From the NCBI GenBank assembly GCA_031278175.1, contig JAITLB010000149.1, forward strand, positions 1-40,787: a stretch of DNA of 40,787 nucleotides, given 5' to 3'. Made by a program: the position numbers and the translations under genes. The notes under the pieces were generated by a model. That model had not been told where the DNA came from and searched no databases. It saw only the letters and a list, made by a program, of their open reading frames with translations. This document shows positions 10,229-19,531 of the stretch, one piece after another (position 1 is the first letter of the stretch; each line of letters begins with the position of its first letter). Source of the DNA: Christensenellaceae bacterium. GTDB lineage: Bacteria; Bacillota; Clostridia; Christensenellales; DTU072.

Positions 10229-11527
10229 ATGAATCAAAATGACATTAAATCCGACATATCTTTAATATTTGATCAAGCTTTAAATTCGCTTCTTGTAGGA
10301 CGCATTCCAGATCCTGTCAAGGTTGAAACTGCAGACACAAGTGTCCTTGCTTTAATCGAAAAATTTAATTCGCTCTTAGTTTATCTAAAGGAATTGCGTT
10401 CTTTTGCTATAGCTCTAGCTGATGGAAACCTTGAAAGTGAAACACCCAGCAGAAAAAATTTCTTGGCATCACCTCTAAAAGATTTACAATCAAAAATGAG
10501 ACATATTAGCTGGCAAGCTTCACAAGTTGCAAAAGGCGATTTTACACAGACACTCGACTTTATGGGTGAATACACTAACAGTTTCAACGAAATGATTTCT
10601 AAAGTCAGTGAACGAGAATCAACTCTTAAGTCAGAACTCATGCGCATTGACACTGAACGGGATGCCTTAAGCCAATCACAACATATTTTAAGCATAATGT
10701 TAGAAAACATTCCCGATATAGTGTTGGTAATAAAAGATGGAGACATTATATTCGAAAACGCTAGAGCACGTAGCATAATGTTGCAATTGGAAAAGAAAAA
10801 TTCAACTGATAATATCATCACTTTCATAACTAGTTATAATAAAAAGAATCTAAATACCAATGTTGGATTTGATTATTATGACAAATCTCAAAAACGCTGG
10901 TTTCATATTGCGCATAGCAATTTTATGTGGAACGATGACCAATATGCTGATATGTTTGTAATAGGTGATATAACCGAGTCAAAGAAAATCGAAAAGAGAT
11001 TAAAAAAGGACTCTGAGTATGACATGCTGACAGGTTTAGGTAACAGAAAACACGGTTTGAGAATTTTAAAAGAGGCATTATCGCAACATGGAAGTTATCC
11101 TATTTCCTTATGTTTTATTGACTTAGATAAACTGAAAAAAGTCAATGATCTACATGGACATGCTGCGGGCGATGAATACATAAAAGAATTTACAAATCGC
11201 TTTGTTAAATTTTTGGATCGTGGCAAATTAATGACACGATTTGGCGGTGATGAGTTTTTAGTGATGATGCGGCGCACCTCAAAAGTTGTAGCGAAGAGAC
11301 TTCTCGATACTATTGAAAACGACCTGCTTGCTAATCCGTCTATTGGAATCCCTTTTACTCCGCAATTTAGTTATGGACTATTACCGATCGAGAAAGATAA
11401 CACATTAGATTCCGAAGCACTTATTGAAAAAGCTGACTCTCTAATGTATTCTCACAAGAAGCGAAAAAAATCTTCTGCTGAATCCAATATTGATCCTGAT
11501 GGATATGAGGACGATCGATTAACTTAA
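10229..11527 (+). CDS. Soluble (HAMP-like)-PAS-GGDEF diguanylate cyclase
   Basis: PAS-like 'ILSIMLENIPDIVLVIKDG' and 'RFGGDEFLVMM'; no evident TM segment. Confidence 0.9.
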   Translation: MNQNDIKSDISLIFDQALNSLLVGRIPDPVKVETADTSVLALIEKFNSLLVYLKELRSFAIALADGNLESETPSRKNFLASPLKDLQSKMRHISWQASQVAKGDFTQTLDFMGEYTNSFNEMISKVSERESTLKSELMRIDTERDALSQSQHILSIMLENIPDIVLVIKDGDIIFENARARSIMLQLEKKNSTDNIITFITSYNKKNLNTNVGFDYYDKSQKRWFHIAHSNFMWNDDQYADMFVIGDITESKKIEKRLKKDSEYDMLTGLGNRKHGLRILKEALSQHGSYPISLCFIDLDKLKKVNDLHGHAAGDEYIKEFTNRFVKFLDRGKLMTRFGGDEFLVMMRRTSKVVAKRLLDTIENDLLANPSIGIPFTPQFSYGLLPIEKDNTLDSEALIEKADSLMYSHKKRKKSSAESNIDPDGYEDDRLT

Positions 11528-11611
11528 AACCTCCAACATATCCATATAAGACCACAATAGCTTTTCGTGCAATATTATCGCACACAGACATTCAATTCAC
11601 CTTATCGCTTT

Positions 11612-12436
11612 TTATTTGTTGGATGAGTTGGTTTTACCTGATTGAGCAGTTGTTGTCTTTTTTGTGACTTGTGCTTTTAATTTATACTCGACTATTATAG
11701 ACTCAGTATATCCTTTCAACCTTTCTTCTAGCAGTTTATCCTCTTTTCCCATAGTCGCTTTCATTGCTCTACAAACCATAGGTTTTTTATCTTGAAGCTT
11801 CATTGCTTCATGAACTTCATCCGAATTTAATATTAGTGCTTTTTTAGTAGCATTTTCTGCACTATTCTTCATTTCGTTTATATGTTCAACAATTTCTCTT
11901 TCAGTAATACTAGAAGTCCTGAATTTTTCAGCAATTTGGTCTTTTGTTGATCCATCTTTGCTAGCAAGAAATTGAATGGTAATATTGCTTAGCTTTTCTA
12001 ATTCATCAAGACGTGAAATTATGTAATCGCCTCCCATCGCGGTTGATCGCGAAGATAAATCATAATTCCTTTGCATTTGCTTCTCTAGTGCGCTTTGTAC
12101 ATCAGCCAATCCAGCATCCAGTTTTTTGCTTAAATTTACAACACCTCTAAAATGCTTATTAAGTATTTTTATTTCTTCAACAAATTCTTTCTCTAGAGTG
12201 CTGTTGCCTGCTATTTTTTCCTGTAGTTGCATAATGCTATTAAGCAGTGTCTTTTGCAAATCGTCATGTTCTGTAATTTGACTGTTAACAGCACTACATT
12301 CTTGCATAATGCGTGAAGCTAACATGCCTATCTCGCTTATGCTTTCGAACACTTTGCTCGCAGCTTTTTTAAAGCCACTTAATTGTTCAACTGTCTGTTC
12401 AAATTTTTCAAGTATTAATTTATAATCATTATCCAT
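11612..12436 (-). CDS. Coiled-coil protein with possible winged-helix segment; partner of helicase
   Basis: Heptad-like N-terminal 150 aa; 'GSTKDQIAEKFRTSSITEREIVEHINEM' HTH-like; 7 bp from helicase gene, same strand. Confidence 0.6.
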   Translation of the reverse strand: MDNDYKLILEKFEQTVEQLSGFKKAASKVFESISEIGMLASRIMQECSAVNSQITEHDDLQKTLLNSIMQLQEKIAGNSTLEKEFVEEIKILNKHFRGVVNLSKKLDAGLADVQSALEKQMQRNYDLSSRSTAMGGDYIISRLDELEKLSNITIQFLASKDGSTKDQIAEKFRTSSITEREIVEHINEMKNSAENATKKALILNSDEVHEAMKLQDKKPMVCRAMKATMGKEDKLLEERLKGYTESIIVEYKLKAQVTKKTTTAQSGKTNSSNK

Positions 12437-12443
12437 ATTTAAT

Positions 12444-14858
12444 CTATAGTTCCTTTATTTCATTAAGTAATTTCTCTATCTCGTCATTCCCCTCATCAAC
12501 GTAACCGCTGTTGCAAATGCTTAGAAACATTATTTCATCGAAGTTGGGGTGACTGTTTATTGCTTTTCTAACATCTTCTCTGGCAATTGGCTTTCCTGCG
12601 CACTTTAGTGCTAATAATTCACTGTGATGGTCGCCCATGTGACCAAATAATTCAGCTGACTTCTCGTATTCTTCAACTGCGAAAAACTCTTTAGCAAACA
12701 CGGATTCTTCGCTTATAAATTCAATACCGTTATACATCTCAAATGTTTCTTGCCAATCAATATACATTTGTGAAATGCGCTCACCCTTTTTGTCACCAGC
12801 TCTTTTAAATGCTTCGCGCGATTGCTTGTAACGCTGCTCTGCTTTAAGATGTTGCGCCTCTTTTAACCAATCTTCGGGGTTTTTCGTTTCACTTACCAGA
12901 TTTTTTAATGCGTCAAAATCATTATTGGGTAGTATTTGTTGTTCTGTGAAAAATTTAGATTCTACGCTTTCATCGTATCTTTTATCTTCACAGATAAAAA
13001 TTCTATCCTGGGCACGAGTACAAGCCACATAATATTTATTAAAAACCATACGATGAAATGTGCTTCTTTTTGCTTCGCCTGCAAGCATATCAAGAAAATA
13101 CTGTTCATTATCGCTTATTATGTTATATATGATTACATCACGATATTCTAAACCTTTAATCTCTTGTACTGTAAAAATGCGACCAGTCAAGTCGGGCAAT
13201 CTTTCTTCAAGTGCCGTTTCCGTCATTTCATCGTTGACAATGATAATACATTCTGTCGATTGGTTAGCAAAATCAAGAACTTTTTCGACAACATCGGAGT
13301 CTGTAACATAGCATGCCCAATAACTTTCATCTACACCTTGCCGCATCGATTTTTCGTCTGCGTCATCGCGACTATCCTGCTTGCCTATAAAGACTTGTCG
13401 TAGCCGCGTTAGTCTATTGATATATTCTATTAGGTGTGGACCACTACGCCATGTTTCCTTTAGAACATATTGTGGGATTTTACGCTCTACGTCACTAAAC
13501 CCATCGCGCCCTCTATAAAATATCCCTCCGATTTTTCCAAAATCAACGACAGTAGGATTTATTACTTGGTTAGGATCTCCAAATAAGAATATTTTGTGAG
13601 AAGGACAACATTGGGATAATGCTAAAATTTGAATTTCTGTTAAATCCTGCACTTCATCTACTATTATACAGTCGTATATCTTAGGTTTTTTTAACAGCGC
13701 TGATGCGCAATCATTATCATCATGCCTATTCAATTGATCGAGTCGAGCTTGATATGCTTCGGCCGCGACATATATCTCTCGAACCTCATCCTCTTCCAAC
13801 TTTTCTTTTTTAGTAAATTGCTTAAATTCATCAAAAGATATTAACCCACTAAGATTGTTCCTGTCACCATTTAGTACACCGCCCTTGATAACTCCACGGA
13901 TGTATGTGTAAACGTTTGTTTCAGTTAAATTAGAACATCTGCGTCTTGCTTTTTCTGAAATACTCACTAATCTCTCTGGTCTTGGTTCGATGACACGTGT
14001 GATAATGTTACTCTTTTTAGAGAATTCGTTAAATGTATAACACTGAGGTTCGTCTATGCCCATGGCAACAAGCAACTTACTAGCATGTCTGCGCATATTC
14101 TCAGTTAGTGTTATATACACTATGGACTTAACAACTTTATAAAGTCTGCGATAAAATTCTAAACTTAAAATAGTTTTGCCGCTTCCTGCGCTTCCCCTTA
14201 TTATTACAGGTGGTTCTACTCTTATATACCCTTGTTGCTTTGATGATAGTATTGGAAGATCTGTTGCTGCAAAATAAAGTGGGTGAATAAACTCTATTTC
14301 ATCCCTATAGCAATTTTTGACAACTGCTTTAACTTTCTCTATTATTTTTTCAAATCTTATTTTCCCTTGTTCCAACTCACTACGACTTTCTAAAGCTATA
14401 TCTTTTTGCTCATCATGTATCTCAACGTAAGCTAAAAATATGATATCACTGTCCTTTATAAGTTCATTGTCAATATTTGCACTACTTCCATATACATAAA
14501 CAATGCGAGCTGAGCGCGTTACTCTGAACTTAAACGTTGCAGGGTAAATATCTTTGAATTTTTTAGAATTTCTAGTGTCGAGGCGATCGCGAATCTCTGT
14601 TGGAGAGAGACCACTTAACGACTTAATTATTGCTTTTACCTTGGCGCGCTTTTGCGATTTGAGCGCTTCTACATCGTTTTTAAACCGACTTGAAACAATT
14701 ATGCGACATTCACCATCAGCGGGAATGTCGCTGTCAGTAGGTGTGTCCTCGTACAATGATTCGTATTCTAGCAACTGTTCCTCTTGCAAATCTGCAAAGA
14801 AACTTAATTGATCAAGATCCAAATCGCCTTTTTCTTTTGATGTCTTGTCTTTTATCAT
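12444..14858 (-). CDS. SF1 (UvrD/Rep-like) helicase with N-terminal RelE/ParE-like domain and C-terminal helical-repeat region
   Basis: RelE-like 'IIVSSRFKNDVEALK...FKFRVTRSARIVYVYG'; Walker A GSAGSGKT; 'CIIVDEVQDLTEIQI'; motif V 'TVQEIKGLEYRDVII'; motif VI 'YVACTRAQDRIFI'. Confidence 0.85.
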   Translation of the reverse strand: MIKDKTSKEKGDLDLDQLSFFADLQEEQLLEYESLYEDTPTDSDIPADGECRIIVSSRFKNDVEALKSQKRAKVKAIIKSLSGLSPTEIRDRLDTRNSKKFKDIYPATFKFRVTRSARIVYVYGSSANIDNELIKDSDIIFLAYVEIHDEQKDIALESRSELEQGKIRFEKIIEKVKAVVKNCYRDEIEFIHPLYFAATDLPILSSKQQGYIRVEPPVIIRGSAGSGKTILSLEFYRRLYKVVKSIVYITLTENMRRHASKLLVAMGIDEPQCYTFNEFSKKSNIITRVIEPRPERLVSISEKARRRCSNLTETNVYTYIRGVIKGGVLNGDRNNLSGLISFDEFKQFTKKEKLEEDEVREIYVAAEAYQARLDQLNRHDDNDCASALLKKPKIYDCIIVDEVQDLTEIQILALSQCCPSHKIFLFGDPNQVINPTVVDFGKIGGIFYRGRDGFSDVERKIPQYVLKETWRSGPHLIEYINRLTRLRQVFIGKQDSRDDADEKSMRQGVDESYWACYVTDSDVVEKVLDFANQSTECIIIVNDEMTETALEERLPDLTGRIFTVQEIKGLEYRDVIIYNIISDNEQYFLDMLAGEAKRSTFHRMVFNKYYVACTRAQDRIFICEDKRYDESVESKFFTEQQILPNNDFDALKNLVSETKNPEDWLKEAQHLKAEQRYKQSREAFKRAGDKKGERISQMYIDWQETFEMYNGIEFISEESVFAKEFFAVEEYEKSAELFGHMGDHHSELLALKCAGKPIAREDVRKAINSHPNFDEIMFLSICNSGYVDEGNDEIEKLLNEIKEL

Positions 14859-15475
14859 GCTTTTTTGTATTACTCATACTGACAAATCAAACTATGATTG
14901 TCTCATGCTCCATCTTTTATTGCTTGTTAATATCCTATTTAGAACAATACTTAACAGTTCCGCACATTGAGACTATGGCATTTCCTTCAATCCAAAATTC
15001 AATCGCAATATTGCAAACACCTACACCCAATTTAATGGTAAGCATACTCTATTTATCTAGACATTGCTTTGATATACTTGCTTTATTATCTACAACTATT
15101 GAATTTTGCATCTTGGCTTGGATTAAAATGTATTTTAACTGCAACACTAATCGAAGCCTTGATATAGAACTACATCCGACTTTGACTGAGAATTAAAATA
15201 TCCTCATGTCTAAATTGCCGCAATCAACACCAACACAGAGGTTAAATAATAAACGACAAAAACATCATTTAAAATTAATCCGCTCACTAATAGCACAAAC
15301 TTACAGAGTAGCGTTATATGTCCTTCTCACAGGTCATAAAAATCGCACTCGCAAGAAATTGTGTGGCAACTCACTGCTTGCGCCTTTCAATTTATAATTG
15401 ATTCTTAGACATTACTTGTTTGCCTTGCGGATACATCTAACAAAATCATGTTAATTTGCCAACTGCGTATGCTCC

Positions 15476-15514
15476 GTTCTGAAGCTTCATTTGCAATATA
15501 TGAAGCTTCAGAAC
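15476..15514. promoter_or_regulatory. Perfect 15-bp inverted repeat with two copies of the palindrome TGAAGCTTCA
   Basis: GTTCTGAAGCTTCAT ttgcaatat ATGAAGCTTCAGAAC. Confidence 0.6.
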
Positions 15515-15539
15515 AATTAAACATTAAAAGAGTAGCAAA

Positions 15540-15953
15540 TTACAAACTTGCAAAATCTTTCATGGCTTGTTTGCTTCCAGCATACACAACTTTACCCTGG
15601 CGTTTTGCTCCATATTCATCGCCTTCTTTGGAACTAGAATCTTTAGCAAAATCAGACATCTTTTCTTTCATGTCATTGTAAAATTCTTTTGCTCCTGCCG
15701 ATGTTTTAAACCATATCGCCATAATAATATTAAAATCTTTATCGAGAGCACAATATGTAGCTTCTGCATCAGTATCAAGACCTTTTATCAAAAGAGTAAA
15801 GCCTATATCATATACCGTAGATGAACTGTAACCTAGTTCTTCCATCTTTTCTATTGCGTCTTCCTTGCTCGTGGGAACACAGGCAACCAATAGGAGTGAC
15901 ATAGTTGCTATGACCAATATAATACTCAATGTTATACTTATTTTTTTATTCAC
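15540..15953 (-). CDS. Small lipoprotein of unknown function
   Basis: Signal peptide and lipobox 'LLLVAC'. Confidence 0.7.
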   Translation of the reverse strand: MNKKISITLSIILVIATMSLLLVACVPTSKEDAIEKMEELGYSSSTVYDIGFTLLIKGLDTDAEATYCALDKDFNIIMAIWFKTSAGAKEFYNDMKEKMSDFAKDSSSKEGDEYGAKRQGKVVYAGSKQAMKDFASL

Positions 15954-16262
15954 GCGACCCTCCGCATTTAAAGTCTTAGAATAACTAGACTAAATTACAA
16001 AATTACGTTTAATTCTAAACTTAAGCGCTAATCTTAAACAAACACCTCATAAATTACTAAACGTTGATATCTTGTACTTAAATTATATCAATCTATCAAG
16101 TATTTTGCAATATTATAAGCACTTTTTTCTAAATTAAACTGTCTGCTATCGATTAGTTTGCTTAACTTGATATCACAACCGTTTTTATATCTCGCAAATT
16201 TAGCAAAATCTAATGCCAAAATTCTATATGCAATTATACTATGTATGTCTATCGTGGTTCTC

Positions 16263-16997
16263 TCACAGTGTAAATCCACCATCTACTGCCAATGTTTGTC
16301 CTGTAATACATCTAGCATCTTCACTTGCAAAAAAATATGCTACCCTCGCAACATCACTAACCGTTGCAAGTCTGCCTAACGGGGTATTCGCTATAATATT
16401 TTCAACATCGTCTTGATTAAATTGCGCATTCATTTTGCTGTTTACAAATCCTGGTGCTATACAATTCACCGTAATATTTGATGGCCCTAATTCTTTAGCT
16501 AAAGCTTTTGTAAATACTATAACACCTGCCTTTGTCGCTGAATAAACAGACTCACAAGAAGCGCCGACAATTCCCCATATACTGCTTATATTTATTATAG
16601 ATCCTTCTTTTGCTGATACTAAATCTTGCATGAATGCACGAGTGATCTTTATTGTGCCTGTTAAATTTATGTTTATCGTTTGATCAATTTCACTATCGGT
16701 ATATTCGGATAATAATCCATAAAGAGCGCATCCTGCACAATTGATTATGGCATTAACAGCGCCAAATGCATTCTTGCTAAATTTATACATAGCGTCTATT
16801 TCAGTTTGATTCCTAACGTCAGCTTTAAAAATTTCCACATGACAAAATTTATCGAGTTTTGCCTTTAAGTCTTTTGCTACCTGTGTGGATTTGCAATAAT
16901 TAAGCAACAAGTTGCATCCCGCTACTGCAAATTTCTCAGCAATTGCTTCACCGATTGATCCCGTAGCGCCTGTTATCAAAACTGTTTTATATTTCAT
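16263..16997 (-). CDS. SDR-family oxidoreductase, 3-oxoacyl-ACP reductase-like (FabG-like)
   Basis: TGATGSIG cofactor motif, NAIINCAG, S-Y-K catalytic 'YSATKAG', C-terminal 'ITGQTLAVDGGFTL'. Confidence 0.92.
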   Translation of the reverse strand: MKYKTVLITGATGSIGEAIAEKFAVAGCNLLLNYCKSTQVAKDLKAKLDKFCHVEIFKADVRNQTEIDAMYKFSKNAFGAVNAIINCAGCALYGLLSEYTDSEIDQTININLTGTIKITRAFMQDLVSAKEGSIINISSIWGIVGASCESVYSATKAGVIVFTKALAKELGPSNITVNCIAPGFVNSKMNAQFNQDDVENIIANTPLGRLATVSDVARVAYFFASEDARCITGQTLAVDGGFTL

Positions 16998-17021
16998 GGA
17001 AATTGCCTCACGTGTTTAGAG

Positions 17022-17594
17022 TCATATGCGCGCATATTTGGTTATTATCTCATCTACAATAACACGTTTGCTAACTCTACGATTCATAGCAGTTCGCTCT
17101 ATATACTTATGCGCTTCTTCTTCTGTCATTCTCTCAAATTCAATTAAGCAACATTTTGCTCTGTCAACTCGCTTTATATCTTCGATAACCACTTTGAGTT
17201 CGCTATTGCTGTTTTTCAATCGCGATATCTTATTAAAAGTGGCATTTGCAAGCTTTATTACGCTCCATATCGATTCTCTTGTAAAAGGTTTAGAAATTGT
17301 TAGAACACCTGCCTCTTCAACGTGTGCGCGCGTTTCCTCGAGCTTATCAGCGGCAACAATTAAAATGACCTGGCAAAAATCAATATAGGCTGCTTGCATT
17401 GCAAATCTATTTCCGAATTCGTCTAGCAGGGGTGTATTAACAACGCACAGATCAAATTCCTGCTCCGCCAATAATCTGCGACCGCTTGAGGCATCCGAAC
17501 ATGTTTTAAAATCCTCAAATCCAAACTGCATTAGCAACCGCTTGAATTTAATGGCATTTTCCTCATTTTGGGTTAAAAGCAGTACTCGCCGCAT
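17022..17594 (-). CDS. ANTAR-domain response regulator with degenerate receiver
   Basis: Receiver-like fold 'FDLCVVNTPLLDEFG'; C-terminal ANTAR-like 'CCLIEFERMTEEEAHKYIERTAMNRRVSKRVIVDEII'. Confidence 0.9.
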   Translation of the reverse strand: MRRVLLLTQNEENAIKFKRLLMQFGFEDFKTCSDASSGRRLLAEQEFDLCVVNTPLLDEFGNRFAMQAAYIDFCQVILIVAADKLEETRAHVEEAGVLTISKPFTRESIWSVIKLANATFNKISRLKNSNSELKVVIEDIKRVDRAKCCLIEFERMTEEEAHKYIERTAMNRRVSKRVIVDEIITKYARI

Positions 17595-17961
17595 CCTCTC
17601 GATTGCCTCGCATGTGTTCGCAAACTCAGTAAATATATACTCGGTTAGTCTTATATTAATTTAAGACTAAAACACAAACTTTTATTGTTAAATGTAGAGC
17701 ATGATTATTATACTCTAATATCGCCTAATCTACAAACATAACTTGCTATTATGCTTAACAAATTACAAATGATCTAATTTCTCAAACGCTACATAACGCT
17801 ACATTGCAATTATTAATAACCGATTGCTTAGTATAAAACTTAGTCTAAACACATCAAAACAAGTTGGTTGTCTATTAAACATCTAGGGGTTAATAAATCT
17901 TGCGCAAGATTTTAAACTAAATATGTGAAAATGCAAAATCGTTTTAGGATTGTTCTGTCTG

Positions 17962-18594
17962 TTAATCCTTGACTACACGTGTGCCTTTTTTCATCGCGGC
18001 TTTTAGTGCCATTGTGATTGGTGGTGTCAAAATTAAACATGCGACCAATTCAGCTATAGAATTAGTTATTAAAATAGTCACCATCCATTCCCAACCAATC
18101 ACTACAGACGCGTCTAAATAACCAAATTGCGAGCCAAAATTAAAAAGCAATATAAAACCTATTACACCAACTGTGTTAGTAACAACACCAGCGATTGCGC
18201 CAATTGCAAAAATAATTGGATGCTTTAATTTTGGAAATAATTTGTTTAAACCGTTAATTACTACATAAACGACAACAGGAATTAGTATGCGAGGTAAAAG
18301 CGATATTATGGGATTTCTAAACGCCTGAGCTAAAAGAGACGGTGCTATGAATGAACCTATAAAGCTGATCATACCAAACATCGAGCCAGCTACTAATCCG
18401 TTTTTAAGTCCAAAAGCCGCAGTCGCTACAATTGCTGTTAAAACTGGTAATATCGCAAGCGAGACTGGTCCAAACTGAAGTGGAAATGCAAGTGACAGCA
18501 AAATAATTGCCAAAAATAGCGCGTTAAGTGCTATGAATTGTGTCTTTGATAATTTCTTGTAAACGATTCGCTCACCCATTTGTATAGTCACCAT
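17962..18594 (-). CDS. ECF transporter S component-like integral membrane protein
   Basis: Multipass hydrophobic protein with 'SLAFPLQFGPVSLAILPVLTAIVATAAFGLKNGLVAG' typical of ECF S components. Confidence 0.7.
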   Translation of the reverse strand: MVTIQMGERIVYKKLSKTQFIALNALFLAIILLSLAFPLQFGPVSLAILPVLTAIVATAAFGLKNGLVAGSMFGMISFIGSFIAPSLLAQAFRNPIISLLPRILIPVVVYVVINGLNKLFPKLKHPIIFAIGAIAGVVTNTVGVIGFILLFNFGSQFGYLDASVVIGWEWMVTILITNSIAELVACLILTPPITMALKAAMKKGTRVVKD

Positions 18595-19249
18595 ATCCGA
18601 AAATCAATATTCGCCTGCTAGATAATATAATAAGTATCGCCTTTAAAAAAGCAATTTTATCGATTTAAATAACTAAATCTACCATTCCGTATGCGCACCA
18701 TTCAAGTTTCAAAATGTTTAGCTTAGCATCATCGGATTTCATAACACTAGTTTAAGCTTTGCGGTAGCACAAACTGGCGAAAATTAATCTTATAGCACTT
18801 TATAAAAGCAATATTAAAGCGCACATCTTATATCAAAAGCATCAAATCTTAAAAATCATTACTATATAACTAGTGAGACTGACAACCTAAATTGTAGTTG
18901 CGCACATACAAGCACATACTTTAACACGCAGTCTAGAATACAAAGCTATTTTAAGGAGCAGATCGCATTATGTAACTGTGTTTATTTGAGATCTTTAAAT
19001 ACAATATGCCCCGCACTAGACATTCATTCTCTAAACTATAATTTTGTTGTCTCTATTTATCGCGGTAGTAAAATAATGATAGTAAACTTGCATCATAATA
19101 CACCTACGGTATAGACACAAAAATTGCTACCTCATTCAGGTCGCTATGCATTACACATTAATTTTGTCGCCCTATTAGCAATGATTTTAAACCAACACTT
19201 CCTTGAAACTTCAATTGTGCTCGCTGATGGTCAGTTACTTAATTACTTT

Positions 19250-19323
19250 TGGCAGGAGCAGTAAGAATCGAACTTACATCAGAGGGGTCAGAGTCCGCTG
19301 TGCTACCATTGCACCATGCTCCA
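19250..19323 (-). tRNA. tRNA-Gln (anticodon CTG), possibly degenerate
   Basis: Acceptor TGGAGCA/TGCTCCT, D-stem GTGC/GCAC, T-arm GTAAG-TTCGATT-CTTAC, loop CTCTGAC, encoded CCA; anticodon stem has C28/U42 and A31/C39 mismatches. Confidence 0.75.
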
Positions 19324-19330
19324 GCATTAA

Positions 19331-19531
19331 TTAAGAAACGGCAGCCTCTTCAAGCGCTGCAACCATAACATCAGGATCTATGCCGTGTACATAGGCAGCC
19401 TGCTCAATAGTCTCACCACTTGCAAGAACGCAATGTAAACAGTGCATGCCAAACCCAGCTAGGACTTTTTGCATAGCAAGTGCGTTGCCCATTTTTAAAG
19501 CATCACCAATAACTGTTTCTCTAGAAAACAT
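19331..19531 (-). CDS. DUF1858 domain protein (hybrid-cluster-associated disulfide redox domain type)
   Basis: 'GMHCLHCVLASGETIEQAAYVHGIDPDVMVAALEEA' CxxC motif. Confidence 0.85.
   Translation of the reverse strand: MFSRETVIGDALKMGNALAMQKVLAGFGMHCLHCVLASGETIEQAAYVHGIDPDVMVAALEEAAVS

Noticed and set aside
14741-15196. 151-aa plus-strand ORF overlapping the helicase 5' end
   Set aside because: Overlaps a strongly supported gene on the other strand; composition looks like AT-rich intergenic sequence.
15206-15397. 63-aa ORF upstream region
   Set aside because: No RBS, no homology-like pattern, AT-rich spacer.
16088-16282. 64-aa ORF overlapping the SDR 3' end
   Set aside because: Overlaps the SDR stop and has no domain; likely chance.
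18600-19249. Riboswitch for the ECF S component
   Set aside because: No recognisable aptamer consensus in the upstream region by eye; an Infernal scan is needed.
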